64,000 nucleotides of DNA from Paraescarpia echinospica (Eukaryota; Annelida; Polychaeta; Sabellida; Siboglinidae), in the NCBI GenBank assembly GCA_020002185.1, contig CM034538.1:64052333-64116332 (forward strand), in the 5' to 3' direction. Made by a program: the position numbers and the translations under genes. A model generated the notes under the pieces. That model was not told where the DNA came from. It saw only the letters and a list, made by a program, of their open reading frames with translations, and did not search any database. The stretch's first letter is position 1. Every line of letters starts with the position of its first letter. Below, one piece after another: positions 1 to 12,561 of this stretch.

Positions 1-98
1 CTCTTCTTCCCTCCCTCCCTCCTTCCGTTCCTCCCCCTTCCCCCTCCCGCCCCTCCCTCCCTCCCTGCCTGCCACCCTCCCTGTCTCTCCCTCTCTTA
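1..98. repeat. Pyrimidine-rich CCCT/CCTTCC tract
   Basis: The first ~95 bases are almost entirely C and T on the plus strand, mostly CCCT and CCTT words. This is low-complexity polypyrimidine sequence with no coding content. It is cut by the window start, so its full length is unknown. Confidence 0.85.
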
Positions 99-161
99 GT
101 GTGTGTCTCTGTATATCTGTCTGTCTTTATTACTGGGTGTCTCTGTTTGTTTGTGCATATG

Positions 162-413
162 TGTGTCTGTGTGTCTGTGTGCCTGTGTGCCTGTGTGCCT
201 GTGTGCCTGTGTGCCTGTGTGCCTGTGTGCCTGTGTGCCTGTGTGCCTGTGTGCCTGTGAGCCTGTGTGCCTGTGAGCCTGTGTGCATGTGTGTCTGTGT
301 GCCTGTGTGCCTGTGTGCCTGTGTGCCTGTGAGCCTGTGTGCCTGTGTGCCTGTGTGCCTGTGTGCCATTGTGCCTGTGTGCCTGTGTGCTTGTGTGCTT
401 GTGTGCCTGTCTG
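162..413. repeat. 8-bp tandem array (GTGTGCCT)n
   Basis: About 30 copies of GTGTGCCT with occasional GTGAGCCT, GTGTGTCT and GTGTGCTT variants. The reading frames open through it on both strands (about 80-126 codons) are only translations of the repeat and have no gene-like features. Confidence 0.95.
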
Positions 414-3400
414 TTCACCTATCTCTCTTTATACAAAAGAGGAATATGTTCTCTTCAAATCATTCAAATATATTTACATAAGCTGTCGTCATGTCAACTT
501 TGAACTATTATTGTATAACCAACCGTTGCAGTCTTTCTCATGATGTGAAATTTATATACAACCCTGGGCATAATATTTGTATGAGCAATCTTCGGAGGGA
601 ACTATAATTAGTTCAACGTCACTGGAGATAAGCCGGTGGGGAGGTGTAATTGCGGGGTATTATGTGCCTAAGAGGTGCTTGCGTGGGACACAGACTAGGA
701 GACACCATCAATGTGCTGCATGTGTTTATAGATGGTGAGTGGTGTCACTGTCATAAAGATGTCACCAAAACAGACGGGATCGACCCAAAATAAACCAATA
801 AAGAAACTGCATGGAGGGTTTTGTACGAGGTAAAGCGACACTCATTCGTCAAGTGGTGTCAGAAGAAAGATATATCTATATTATTACAATGTTTGCCAAT
901 ATCCGTAATTTATACCGATCGTACCACATTGGCACACAGTTGTGAGTTGATTACAAAAAACGCCGATCGCGTTTTACATTCCCGGTTTGATAATTACGAC
1001 TCATCTACCTAACGAGGCACATCAACGGTGGTTCGTCTGCCATCCGACTCGATGTTGACAACATAATTATCCCGTTATCGCAGGGACAAACTATAATTCA
1101 CCATCACTGCTTGATCTCGATCATAAAACACGCATCCAAACTGCATTTTTACAGTTTAGGCAGTAGTGTTTTAGCAACGGTAATCTGATGTGCCGGTCCT
1201 GGACAATTACGGAATAATGGCGACATCTGACTCGGTGCCCGTTACGCTTGACGCACTTGACCGATTTTTACTGATACCAGCCGTGAACTTATGTTTTGAT
1301 ATGTCAAGTGTTAGCGAGGATTCTGAAAGCGCATCTTCGTAGCGTAATTGTCTCACAGGGACACCCGCACGTTAACATAGATGGACATCTGTTACGTATC
1401 TGTTGGTTTGCAGTTCGAAACCCAACATTAAATGACTACGACAGAGACAGGCACACCGTTAACTACACGATACTTAAAACGCCATAGATTATCACCTCAG
1501 CATAGATGTATTCGGTTACCAAACACGACACCAAAATAGCGCATCAGATACCTGAAATAACGAGAAACGACCGGTAAGAAAGTCTAGCTTCGCAAATGAA
1601 TGTCGACTGGCTTATTCGACGCCAGTTTTTTTTCTTGGAGATAGTACCTAAAGACGGCATCTGCGAACCATATTGCTTAACGTAGCATTTATTTTATGCT
1701 ACTAACTATAACCATGCTTACTAAATAAGGCTACTCAGTACGTATATACATTATGACCATACCATATTGATAACAGTTTCTATCAATATTACTTGCATTG
1801 CCGTTTCGTGGTTGTTTAATAAAGGCAATAATATTCACCAACAGCCACCAGATCGCCATTTGTTTTTGCCCAATCACTATAATCACGTGACACCATCAAC
1901 AGAAGATTACAACCATTAAACAAAACATTTTACTGATATCCAGTTGCGAAGTGAGTCATTCCCAAAGACGCTTGTTGCTCGAAGCATGACGTAACATGAC
2001 CATTATGTGCCTTGCCCTATTTCCAAGGCGTCCCGTATATACATCAGTCCTAGTTTCTGGCAGTTGCTTGATGGATGGCCTGCTAACATCCCCCTCACCA
2101 CCCGCTACTGTCACGGCTTACACGTAACACGTAGCCGCGTCTGATTGCTGATTGATGATTGCAATAGACCGTAACATCTATGTGTGACTTACAACGCATT
2201 TATCACCTAGGGGAGCGAACCTGCAAAGATTCAAAGTGTGACACTTTAAAACGTTATTTCATCGATGACGCACGAGGTTATGAAATACTCTCTCGGGTTT
2301 AACGGGCACCATCAGTTACCATTCTACGATAGAGCTGTTGCAGAAAACAAAACACATTATTTATGAAGTAATGGTGTGGCTGTTTATTGCCCAACAACGT
2401 GGAACATTGAAGTTAGAAACGCATAAATTGGCGATAAGGCGCTGTATGAAAAGATATTTCGCTGCTTCTGCTGTAGCACACAGAATCAACATGTACTGAC
2501 GACTTCGTCTTCCCTCTTGGTCTCTTGCGTGGTTGTTTATACAAAATTGTTATTGGTGTTATAGAAATGGTTAGTTTTTCACTACCAGTAGCAAAGGAAA
2601 ACATTTTCTTTCTTGTTTGTAGTAGCGTGTAGTGTGCGAGGGAATAGTAAAGAGTATCAGTGTGTGTGACCTGCTTGATTGCCCGTTGTTTGCAGTACAT
2701 TGCATTTGTGCATGTCAACGAAGTATTGTTTTGAGATTAGAACATGCAACATTTGTTTGGCTAATCGCGTTCAGAATTGTAATACCTTATGCTTTATTTG
2801 ATATGACATACATTTCCGCTTGATGCCCCTAAATCACTATTAAATAAATGACTGATGTGCATTGTACCACAACTAGGCCTTATATAAAACATTGTACCAC
2901 GTGTAGTTACTTCATCATATCTTTGGTATTTGGATCATCTGCTGACTGAAAGTGCATATTTCAGCAACAGACGTTCATACGAAATGCATGTCCTCTGTTG
3001 TTGTATACAATTGTTGCCCATTGTCCTTATTGTTATGAATTGAGACACATTGTTCTGTCATATACCATTACGAGTAGAAGGTAGCTGACGCGTTCCATGA
3101 CATCATTTGCCAATTCTGTTCCCGGAGAGTCTTATTAGTCATGCCTCGTTGCACTTTGACACTGTGCTCATTATTCTGCGTTCACGATCCACATTGGCAT
3201 TTGCAATGAGCAGAATTACATAAACACAAATCTCTTCCAAGTAGTTGATATAGACGAGGAAGAGGCGTGGACCCAGAAATATCCCAGGGCAATTGATAAC
3301 ATGTAAATACATAACATCGTGACGTCATCGACAAGTACCGATTGGTTTTTATTTCTCAACAAGTGCTTAATCCGTGTGCTGGTTGTGTCTCGTGCAACGA

Positions 3401-3700
3401 GGTGAGCTAAGTTCCGCCATGGTGTATGAAGGTCACATGATCAGCTGCGTGCCAGATGTTTGTCTGGGAGCCTCCGTCCAAGGTTGTCAAGTATCATTTT
3501 AGGTTCGAGCATCATGGCTTGATGGGAGGGGTCTTGGAAAACGTGCTGAAGAAAATGTGTATGTTTGACACATGATTCACGACAACTTTGACGGTACTGC
3601 TGATTTATTTTGCCGACTTTTCTGGTAATAATTATATGGTAGATATACTGTTGGCAAGAATGATAGATGTACTGATATACCGTGGCATATGTCATAAGCT
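414..3700. other. Unrecognised sequence, no supported gene
   Basis: About 3.3 kb of apparently unique, moderately AT-rich DNA. The longest open frames are about 60-100 codons, overlap on both strands and show no recognisable domain. I saw no tandem repeat longer than a few copies and no clear exon bounded by splice sites. It could hold promoters, introns or decayed transposons that cannot be identified by eye. Confidence 0.5.
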
Positions 3701-3701
3701 A

Positions 3702-3706
3702 CAAGT

Positions 3707-3752
<46 letters not shown>

Positions 3753-3886
3753 GTGCGTGTGCGTGCGCGTGCGCGCGTGTGCGTGCGCGTGTATGGGTGT
3801 GCGTGCTTGGGTGCGCGAATACGTGCGTGTGTGTGTGTATACGCGCGGGCGCGAGTGCATGTTTGCGCGTTGGTGTGCGTGTGCGT
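3702..3886. repeat. (GT)n / GCGT-rich microsatellite
   Basis: A run of GT dinucleotides (about 3705-3750) passes into GCGT/GTGC-rich sequence up to about 3885. Open frames on both strands are repeat translations of Cys-Val or His-Thr type. Confidence 0.9.
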
Positions 3887-4504
3887 GGATTTCTGACAGA
3901 AGCATGTTTGTCGTAAAACGGTGCGATAACGTGCTGTAAAAATAGGCTGTTCCCTCGGGCGACACCGATAACCACACGTCACGGAGAGAATGACATTTAA
4001 CAATAAACATTTAACTAGATTAATGGGGACGTCATTTTCTGCTAAATATAGCGGTATTACCAGCCTATATAATATATCATTGTAGAGTAATAACAGGGTA
4101 CAGCTTCTCGCACATAATAATAACAATAGTATTATATGGTCATATATAGCGCCGGTATCCGCCTCAGATCAGCCTCTCATCGCGCTCACTCAATTATGAG
4201 AGCCAGTGTTTGGGCAGCAGCTAATGCAGCGCCAGTGTGGCTTCTGCAGATCGAGACCATTGGCTCTGGGAGTGCACGGTAGTAGGTAACTTTCTTTTAC
4301 TACCCGTGACATAGACATCACACAGAAGGGACTAATGGCTTTTAGTATCTCTTAAAAAAAACTGGCAAAATGAGATCAACGAAATTGCACAAGTTTCGTA
4401 AACGCTTTAGGTGCACTCAAACGCCGATGTTGTCGATTGGCACGCGAAACACAAAATCACCGCGCCACACCACGTGGGCACACGCGCGAGATTGGGCGCG
4501 CAAA

Positions 4505-4900
4505 AAACAACAAACGCACATGCACAGACATGACACAAAAACACACCAACACATTAACACACATACTGATACGCACACGCACACGCACACGCACACGCAC
4601 ACGCACACGCACACGCACACGCACACGCACACGCACACGCACACGAACACACATACCAACTGAATACACACACATGCATACACTCACACGCTCGCACACG
4701 CGACGCGCACAAGCACACGCACATACGCACATGCGCACACGCACACCAATACCCACACCCACACGCGCACACGCACGCATAGGCACACGCATATACATGC
4801 GCACCCACACGCACATCCATACCAGACGCTCACGCACACGCACACGCAAACGCACGCGCGCACGCGCGCTCGCGCGCACACACACACAAACACACACACA
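4505..4900. repeat. CACGCA / CA-rich microsatellite
   Basis: Interrupted CA-rich tract with a regular hexameric CACGCA core around 4573-4645, then looser CA/CG-rich words. Open frames here (up to about 224 codons) are translations of the repeat. Confidence 0.9.
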
Positions 4901-5076
<176 letters not shown>

Positions 5077-5550
5077 CTATTAAAATAAATACACAGCGTC
5101 CCGACTTGTAGAAACTTAAACAGTATCTTCATCTTCAAGGAGACAAGACGTGCCATAACGAATTACATACACCCCCAGAGACTAACTCGAGACTGAGACC
5201 TCACGCCGGGAACATACAGCATGAGATGATCCCAAACACAGTGATGCGTACAAAGACTTGAAAGACTTTGTTGGCAGCATGCCTGCCCTTTGTATCCCGC
5301 TAGTCGGGCTCCAGGGAAGCGCTTCCCCGTGACATACACGCGGCAAGATTGCTGTGCCGTAAAGGTTGCAAAACAAACCGTCTATCGGTAGGTTCGGCAC
5401 TTCGACGGCGATAGAATCGGCGCGGTGGCGTCGCTCGTTTGATTTGTTTGTTTTAAGCGTCTCCGTTGGATAAGACGGCTGCTCCGAAAATATGTGTTCA
5501 TGCCCGATACTGAATATAAAACACTTCTACAAAAAAGACATGATGACTGT
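5077..5550. other. Unrecognised spacer
   Basis: No open frame above about 72 codons and no repeat or splice pattern that I can support. Confidence 0.5.
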
Positions 5551-5738
5551 GCAGTTGTTGCTGTTGATGTTGCTATTGCGGCAGGTGTTGTTATATTGTT
5601 GTTGTTGTTGATGTTGTTGCTGCTTTTGCTACTGTAGCTGCTGGGATCATAGTTTTAGTTGTTGCTGCTGCTGTTTTCGCTGTTGATCTTACCTCTGTTG
5701 TTGTTGTTGTTGTTGTTGCTGCTGTTGCTGTTGATGCT
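5551..5738. repeat. (TTG/CTG)n triplet tract
   Basis: Degenerate TTG/TGC/CTG triplet repeat. The minus-strand translation is Asn/Ser-rich, but no flanking gene structure is visible. Confidence 0.85.
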
Positions 5739-6085
5739 GTTACGACTATTACCTAAGCGACCACCACTAAACAGGCAGTGGTTTACTTGGCAATACCTTT
5801 CCGCTTCATTTCGTTCTAAGTACAAATAAGTCAACGTGTAGGAGAAATGTCCCGTCGATGCTTCACAGTTTCGGCACGACTTCGGAATATTTTTCTGAAT
5901 GTCCAACGATGCCTACGATGACTTGGGCCATAATTCCTACGTGTCCAACTGAGCTCGTTCTAATGCGTCAAAGTTGCACTTCCGTTTCACAGTGACGTCC
6001 TGCGTGTGCGTTCATGCCTGACTATAAACAGCGCACTTCTACGAATACCGCGGAGGGCTATTAACTTGTTTTTTCTTTGTTTGCC
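5739..6085. other. Unrecognised spacer before the 33-bp array
   Basis: About 350 bp with no recognised gene or repeat. The minisatellite starts abruptly at its right end. Confidence 0.45.
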
Positions 6086-8118
6086 CAGGTTGTTCCATAG
6101 TGGTTCCTGGTTCTTCTCTGGATGTTCCCTAGTTGCTTCTTCGTTCTTATCTGGATGTTCCCTAGTTGTTCCTTGGTACTTCTCTGGATGTTCCCTAGTT
6201 GTTCCTCGGTTCTTCTCTGGATGTTCCCTAGTTGTTCCTTGGTTCTTCTCTGGTTGTTCCATAGTGGTTCCTGGTTCTTCTCTGGATGTTCCCTAGTTGC
6301 TCCTTGGTACTTCTCTGGATGTTCCCTAGTTGTTCCTCGGTTCTTCTCTGGATGTTCCCTAGTTGCTTCTTCGTTCTTCTCTGGATGTTCCCTAGTTGTT
6401 CCTCGGTTCTTCTTTGGATGTTCATTAATTGTTCCTTGGTTCTTCTCTGGATGTTCCCTAATTGTTCCTTGGTTCTTCTCTGGATGTTCCCTAGTTGTTC
6501 CTTGGTACTTCTCTGGATGTTCTCTAGTTGTTCCTTGGTTCTTCTCTGGATGTTCCCTAGTTGTTCCTTGGTTCTTCTCTGGATGTTCCTAGTTGTTCAT
6601 CGGTTCTTCTCTGGATGTTCCCTAGTTGCTTCTTCGTTCTTCTGTGGATGTTCCCTAGTTGTTCCTCGGTTCTTCTTTGGATGTTCATTAATTGTTCCTT
6701 GGTTCTTCTCTGGATGTTCCCTAGTTGTTCCTTGGTACTTCTCTGGATGTTCTCTAGTTGTTCCTTGGTTCTTCTCTGGATGTTCCCTAGTTGTTCCTTG
6801 GTTCTTCTCTGGATGTTCCTAGTTGTTCATCGGTTCTTCTCTGGATGTTCCCTAGTTGTTCCTTGGTTCTTCTTTGGATGTTCCCTAGTTGTTCCTTGGT
6901 ACTTCTCTGTATGTTCCCTAGTTGTTCCTTGGTTCTTCTTTGGATGTTCCCTAGTTGTTCCTTGGTACTTCTCTGTATGTTCCCTAGTTGTTCCTTGGTT
7001 CTTCTCTGAATATTCCACAGTTGTTTCTCTGTACTTCTCTGGATGTTCCCTAGTTGTTCCTTGGTTCTTCTCTGGATGTTCCCTAATTGTTCCTTGGTAC
7101 TTCTCTGGATGTTCCCTAGTTGTTCTTGGTTCTTCTCTGGATGTTCCCTAATTGTTCCTTGATACTTCTCTGGATGGTCCCTAATTGTTCCTTGGTTCTT
7201 ATTTGGATGTTCCCTAGTTGTTCCTTGGTACTTCTCTGGATGTTCCCTAGTTGTTCCTTGGTACTTCTCTGGATGGTCCCTAGTTGTTCCTTGATACTTC
7301 TCTGTATGTTCCCTAGTTGTTCCTTGATACTTCTCTGGATGGTCCCTAGTTGTTCCTTGGTACTTCTCTGGATGTTCCCTAGTTGTTCCTTGATACTTCT
7401 CTGGATGGTCCCTAGTTGTTCCTTGATACTTCTCTGTATGTTCCCTAATTGTTCCTTGGTTCTTATTTGGATGTTCCCTAGTTGTTCCTTGGTACTTCTC
7501 TGGATGTTCCCTAGTTGTTCCTTGGTTCTTCTGTGGATGTTCCATAGTTGTTTCTCTGTACTTCTCTGGATGTTCCCTAGTTGTTCCTCGGTTCTTCTCT
7601 GGGTGTTCCGTAATTGTTCCTTGGTTCTTCTCTGGATGTTCCCTAGTTGTTCCTTGGTTCTTCTCTGGATGTTCCCTAGTTGTTCCTTTGTACTTCTATG
7701 GATGTTCCCTAGTTGTTCCTTGGTACTTCTCTGGATGTTCCCTAAATGTTCCTTGGTTCTTCTATGGATGTTCCCTAATTGTTCCTTGGTACTTCTCTGG
7801 ATGTTCCCTAGTTGTTCTTGGTTCTTCTCTGGATGTTCCCTAGTTGTTCCTTGGTTCTACTCTGGATGTTCCTAGTTGTTCCTTGGTACTTCTCTGTATA
7901 GTCCCTAATTGTTCCTTGGTTCTCCTTTAGATGTTCCCTAGTTGTTCCTTGGTACTTCTCTGGATGTTCCCTAGTTGTTCCTTGGTACTTCTCTGGATGT
8001 TCCGTAGTTGTTCATTGGTTCTTCTCTGCATGTTCCCTAGTTGTTCCCTGGTTCTTTTCTGGATGGTCCATATTTTTTCCTTGGTACTTCTCTGGGTGGT
8101 CCCTGGTCGTCCATCGTT
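6086..8118. repeat. Minisatellite 1, 33-bp unit, about 60 copies
   Basis: Tandem array of a 33-bp unit containing TTCCCTAGTTGTTCC followed by TTGGTTCTTCTCTGGATG, with variants such as TTGGTACTTC, TCGTTCTTC and CATTAATTG. Because 33 is a multiple of three, long frames stay open on both strands: an 11-residue repeat around MFPSCSLVLLW on plus and EHPEKNQGTTR on minus, up to 252 codons. A few units are 32 bp long and shift the frame. Variant units recur about 230 bp apart (for example at 6581 and 6811), so multi-unit blocks have been copied. The open frames are best explained by the period rather than by coding function. Confidence 0.97.
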
Positions 8119-8872
8119 GTGTGTCACGCGCAGTTGACGAGTGTCAGTCACAACGGTGTTCAGTGATAGCGACGACGATGACGAAATAGACACACATTGA
8201 TAGATTCGTTTGCCACAATGCATGATCTTAAGACTGCTGTGAACAGCACATGAAAGTTGCTTAACTTGGGACGAGGTTAGCAGCTGTCTCTCAGCGTCGT
8301 AGACCATCCGGTTTTTCTGTTTTTCTTGACGTTTGGTTTGCTTTATGACGCCTGCACATGAACGGTATGCGATGGTTATAGCACAAGGAACCAGGACATT
8401 TTTACAAGTTGTCAAAGGTCGATGAAATGCTAAGTTTCATTGAAGCGATGAAAGAAGTTGCGGTTAAATTACATCGGGTTCGCGATTAGTGTTATGAGAT
8501 CACCCCAACACCATACCAGCTCGGAAAAAGACAATCGACAGATCAATCGATCGATCAGAGGAAACGACTGGAATATTTGGGCCGCGTTCACGCAGTAGCA
8601 GTCTATAAACAAAATCTTGCATTCTGGCGCCCGTTTTAGAAGACGTGTTGTCGAGTTAACACGGCCGGTTATAAACGCCTGAGCCAACCACCGAAGATAG
8701 ACTGAACACTGGTGATTCACGGCCTAAGCGACAGCCTAAATACACTCAGATAAGTCGACGGGATCGGACGTACATTCCGATAAAGATACTTTATTTTGTT
8801 ATTACAATCGCACTCGGTTCCAAAGGCTGGACAGTACGTGTGCTCGTGTTGAGCTATGTAAGCACGGCAGTG
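8119..8872. other. Unrecognised spacer
   Basis: No supported gene. A 162-codon minus-strand frame begins in unique sequence at 8415 and runs into the minisatellite, so it is mostly or wholly fortuitous. Confidence 0.5.
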
Positions 8873-8877
8873 TGTGC

Positions 8878-8918
<41 letters not shown>

Positions 8919-8986
8919 TGTGTGTTTGTTTGTGTGTGTGTGTGTGTGTGTATGTGTGTCTGTACGTGTGTGTGTGTGTGTGTGTT

Positions 8987-9026
<40 letters not shown>

Positions 9027-9120
9027 TCTGTACGTGTGTGTATGTGTGTGTGTGTGCGTGTGTATGTGTGTGTGTGTGTGTGTGCGTGTGCGTGTGTGTG
9101 CGCGCCGGTGTGTGTACGCG
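8873..9120. repeat. (GT)n compound microsatellite
   Basis: About 250 bp of GT dinucleotides with regular TTTG, TATG and CTGTACG interruptions. All overlapping frames are repeat translations. Confidence 0.95.
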
Positions 9121-10174
9121 CATATATATGCGCCCTTGACATGCACCGTGATCTGATTCTAACAGTTTGAATACCATTCACAATATGACCAGATAAAAAC
9201 GATTACGTCTCCTGTAGCGTCAATGTATGACGATACATTTCATAAAAGCAAACAAGGAAGACTGGAGTGAAGATGGAGGTATAGGTTTAAAGGGAAATGA
9301 AGCGCTTGAACAACCACAGCCCAAACATAAGAACATACCATGTGCAGAACATAATACCATGATTTGATGAGCACAGCGCCGCGGTACATTTTAAATAAGT
9401 TTTCAAACGTAGCCAATATCGGCACTGGGCGCCGCCATTACGCTCCAGCGCCGGCTGGTTTGACGCGAAATGCCACTCACGGCCGCACAATGTAATTCAA
9501 TTGGCGACTCGGCATAGCTCCCAGAAAAACCGACGAATCGCATACAAAAACAGGAAAAAAAATAGAATGCACTGACAGGCTACTGGATATACTATAAATG
9601 CTAGGAAACAACTTTTCACATACTTCAACGGAAGGATTCCCAGAGAAAAAGGCATGTTATAGATTATGTTTTGTCGCGTCCGGCGGCGGCAAGCTCTGCT
9701 AGGATATCTGCGTTGGTCACTTTCGGGCACTGATTGCAAGACTAAATACGAATGTGACGAACATGAAAAGACAATGAACGTCAAAATATAATTCTTGGTG
9801 AAAGACGCAGGTCCATCATTGGTCGATTTTTCTACGTATAACTATGGACCGAGGTAGTAATATTCGGCCAAATCGACCTTGAAACGTGATATAATATTAT
9901 TGTAAGGCGGCGCGAGCGGCGCGTAGGAAGCGACATGCCGAAACCAGCTCATGGCGAGTGGTGGGTTCAGTCACGTATCACTACGATAACAATATAATCC
10001 CACATTTGTATTTCAACGTCAGCATATATAAACATATATACGACCTATTCTAAATCGAAATGTAATAAGAAATGTGACTATGATAAATTACGAATAAACT
10101 TGAATAGTGCGATTTGAGTGTTTATAATCAGTCGATTTATATACGTTTCGTCTTCGGCATCGCGAGCGCACGTG
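9121..10174. other. Unrecognised sequence
   Basis: About 1 kb with no recognised gene. Small overlapping frames of 60-95 codons on the minus strand have no identifiable domain. Confidence 0.45.
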
Positions 10175-10413
10175 TGTGAGCGTGAATGTTTTTTTGTGGC
10201 GAGTGTCAATGGCGGGTGGAAATGTAAATTTTATGAGACGATTAATGGGTATTTTTGTTGACTGTGAATGGTGTATGCAATTGGAGGGTAGGCATGTTGT
10301 TTTCTCCCCCCCCTAGTAATAGGCCGCGCGGTGGCGAAAATCCCACTTCCCCCATCTTTGGATGTCATCATTTCAGCGGAAACAGCGGAGAGAAGGTAAA
10401 TTGACAGCGCGAC
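10175..10413 (+). repeat. Dispersed repeat B, copy 1
   Basis: This ~240-bp segment matches, in reverse complement, 54218-54436. Shared landmarks are GAGCGTGAATGTTT, TTTTTGTGGCGAG, the TCAATGGCGGGTGG word, TTTTATGAGACGATT, a G- or C-run next to a hexapurine stretch, and GGTAAATTGACAGC. It is an interspersed repeat of unknown class, with no clear terminal repeats or coding capacity. It could be a non-autonomous DNA transposon or an old LINE UTR. Confidence 0.7.
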
Positions 10414-10582
10414 GTAAAAATAAATTTTGTTAATAGCACTGACCCACCCGTGTTTGTTCACAGCCGAGACAACAGCGGAGAACGTGAAGTTACAGCGGCG
10501 AAACAATTCCAACAGCATCCCTCCCCCGTCGTCCGATGTTCCGCCGATGTCACAGTCGAGCCAACCGAGACGGCATAACGTG

Positions 10583-11095
10583 AGGGAAGATGTGAAGATA
10601 CGCGGCGGCGAAAAGTTGTTCAGTGGCAATTTTTCAGTGGTGCTGAAGCTCCGTTAGCCCCCCCCCATATGAATTTAGTTCCCGCGGTACTGGCCTGGCC
10701 TCAGTTTTGGCCAAACCAGCTTTGTCAATCAAAACAATAACTGCTAGATTGGTTCATTTGTGCACTGAACAATAGATGTATTGGTTCGTATATGACACTG
10801 AACAATATATGTATTGGTTCGTATGTGACACTGAACAATATATGTATTGGTTTATATGTGACACTGAACAACAGATGTATTGGTTCGTATGTGACACAGA
10901 ACAGATGTGAAGATACGCGGCGGCGAAAGGTTTTCAGTGGCAATTTTTCAGTGGTGCTGAAGCTCCGTTAGCCCCCCCCCAATTTAGTTCCCGCGGTACT
11001 GGCCTGGCCTCAGTTTTGGCCAAACCGGCTTAGTCAATCAAAACAATAACTGCTAGATTGGTTCATTTGTGCACTGAACAATAGATGTATTGGTT
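10583..11095 (+). repeat. Tandemly duplicated ~190-bp block at the start of minisatellite 2
   Basis: The segment 10591-10790 recurs at 10903-11093 with few differences. Both copies contain AGATACGCGGCGGCGAAA, CAATTTTTCAGTGGTGCTG, a run of 7-9 C, GTTCCCGCGGTACTGGCC and AACAATAACTGCTAGATTGG. The first copy is followed by only a few 33-bp minisatellite units, and the second by the long array. So a block of flank plus initial units was duplicated (offset about 312 bp). Confidence 0.9.
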
Positions 11096-12385
11096 CGTAT
11101 ATGACACTGAACAATATATGTATTGGTTCGTATATGACACTGAACAACATATGTATTGGTTCGTATGTGACACTGAACAATATATGTATTGGTTTATATG
11201 TGACACTGAACAACATATGTATTGATTCGTATGTGACACAGAACAATATATGTATTGGTTCGTATGTGACACTGAACAATATATGTATTGGTTTGTATGT
11301 GACACTGAACAACATATGTATTGGTTCGTATGTGACACTGAACAATATATGTATTAGTTCGTATGCGACACTGAACAACATATGTATTGGTTCGTATGTG
11401 ACACTGTACAATATATGTATTGGTTTGTATATGACACTGAACAACATATGTATTGGTTCGTATGTGACACTGAACAATATATGTATTGGTTTGTATGTGA
11501 CACTGAACAATATATGTATTGGTTTATATGTGACACTGAACAACATATGTATTGGTTCGTATGTGACACTGAACAATATATGTATTAGTTCGTATGCGAC
11601 ACTGAACAACATATGTATTGGTTCGTATGTGACACTGTACAATATATGTATTGGTTTGTATATGACACTGAACAACATATGTATTGGTTCGTATGTGACA
11701 CTGAACAATATATGTATTGGTTTGTATGTGACACTGAACAATATATGTATTGGTTTGTATGTGACACTGTACAATAGATGTATTGGTTCGTATGTGACAC
11801 AGAACAATATATGTATTGGTTCGTATGTGACATTGAACAATATATGTATTGGTTTGTATGTGACACTGAACAACAGATGTATTGGTTCGTATGTGACACT
11901 GAATATATATGTATTAGTTCGTATGTGACACTGAACAACATATGTATTGGTTCGTATGTGACACTGTACAATAGATGTATTGGTTCGTATGTGACACTGA
12001 ACAACATATGTATTGGTTCGTATGTGACACTGAACAATAGATGTATTGGTTCGTTTGTGACACTGAACAATAGATGTATTGGTTCATTTGTGACACTGAA
12101 CAATATATGTATTAGTTCGTATGTGACACTGAACAACATATGTATTGGTTCGTATGTGACACTGTACAATAGATGTATTGGTTCGTATGTGACACTGAAC
12201 AAAATATGTATTGGTTCGTATGTGACACTGAACAATAGATGTATTGGTTCGTTTGTGACATTGAACAATAGATGTATTGGTTCGTTTGTGACACTGAACA
12301 ATATATGTATTGGTTCGTATGTGACACTGTACAACATATGTATTGGTTCGTATGTAACACTGAACAATAGATGTATTGTATATAT
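10760..12385. repeat. Minisatellite 2, 33-bp unit, with higher-order repeats
   Basis: Tandem 33-bp units (ATGTATTGGTTCGTATGTG then ACACTGAACAATAT). Variants include TTTATATG, CGTTTGTG, AACATAT, AATAGAT and GTACAATA. The distinctive TATTAGTTCGTATGCGAC variant occurs at 11353 and 11584, exactly 231 bp (7 units) apart. A TATTAGTTCGTATGTG variant occurs at 11913 and 12111, exactly 198 bp (6 units) apart. Open frames up to about 280 codons on both strands result from the 3n period. The array is interrupted by the duplicated block at 10903-11060. Confidence 0.97.
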
Positions 12386-12561
12386 GTGACTTTGTGCACT
12401 TTTAATGTAGCTTCTGTACAGTTAGTCCGTTACCATAAAGTTTAGTAAAAGTAAAGTAACATGTCAAAACAATGTTTAAAAATTATGTTTAATTTGTATG
12501 TTTAAGCCAGTATTATTGAAGTGCATATGCAAATGAAGCAGCAAAGCATTCAGCTGAGAAA
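12386..12561. other. AT-rich spacer
   Basis: Short unique AT-rich spacer between the minisatellite and the LINE fragment. Nothing recognised. Confidence 0.4.

Noticed and set aside
7120..7875. 251-codon frame in minisatellite 1 resembling a hydrophobic repeat protein
   Set aside because: The period is a multiple of three, so frames stay open by arithmetic. 32-bp units break the register and the opposite strand is equally open.
6086..12385. CRISPR array (regular 33-bp spacing)
   Set aside because: Units are contiguous with no unique spacers, and the sequence context is eukaryotic.
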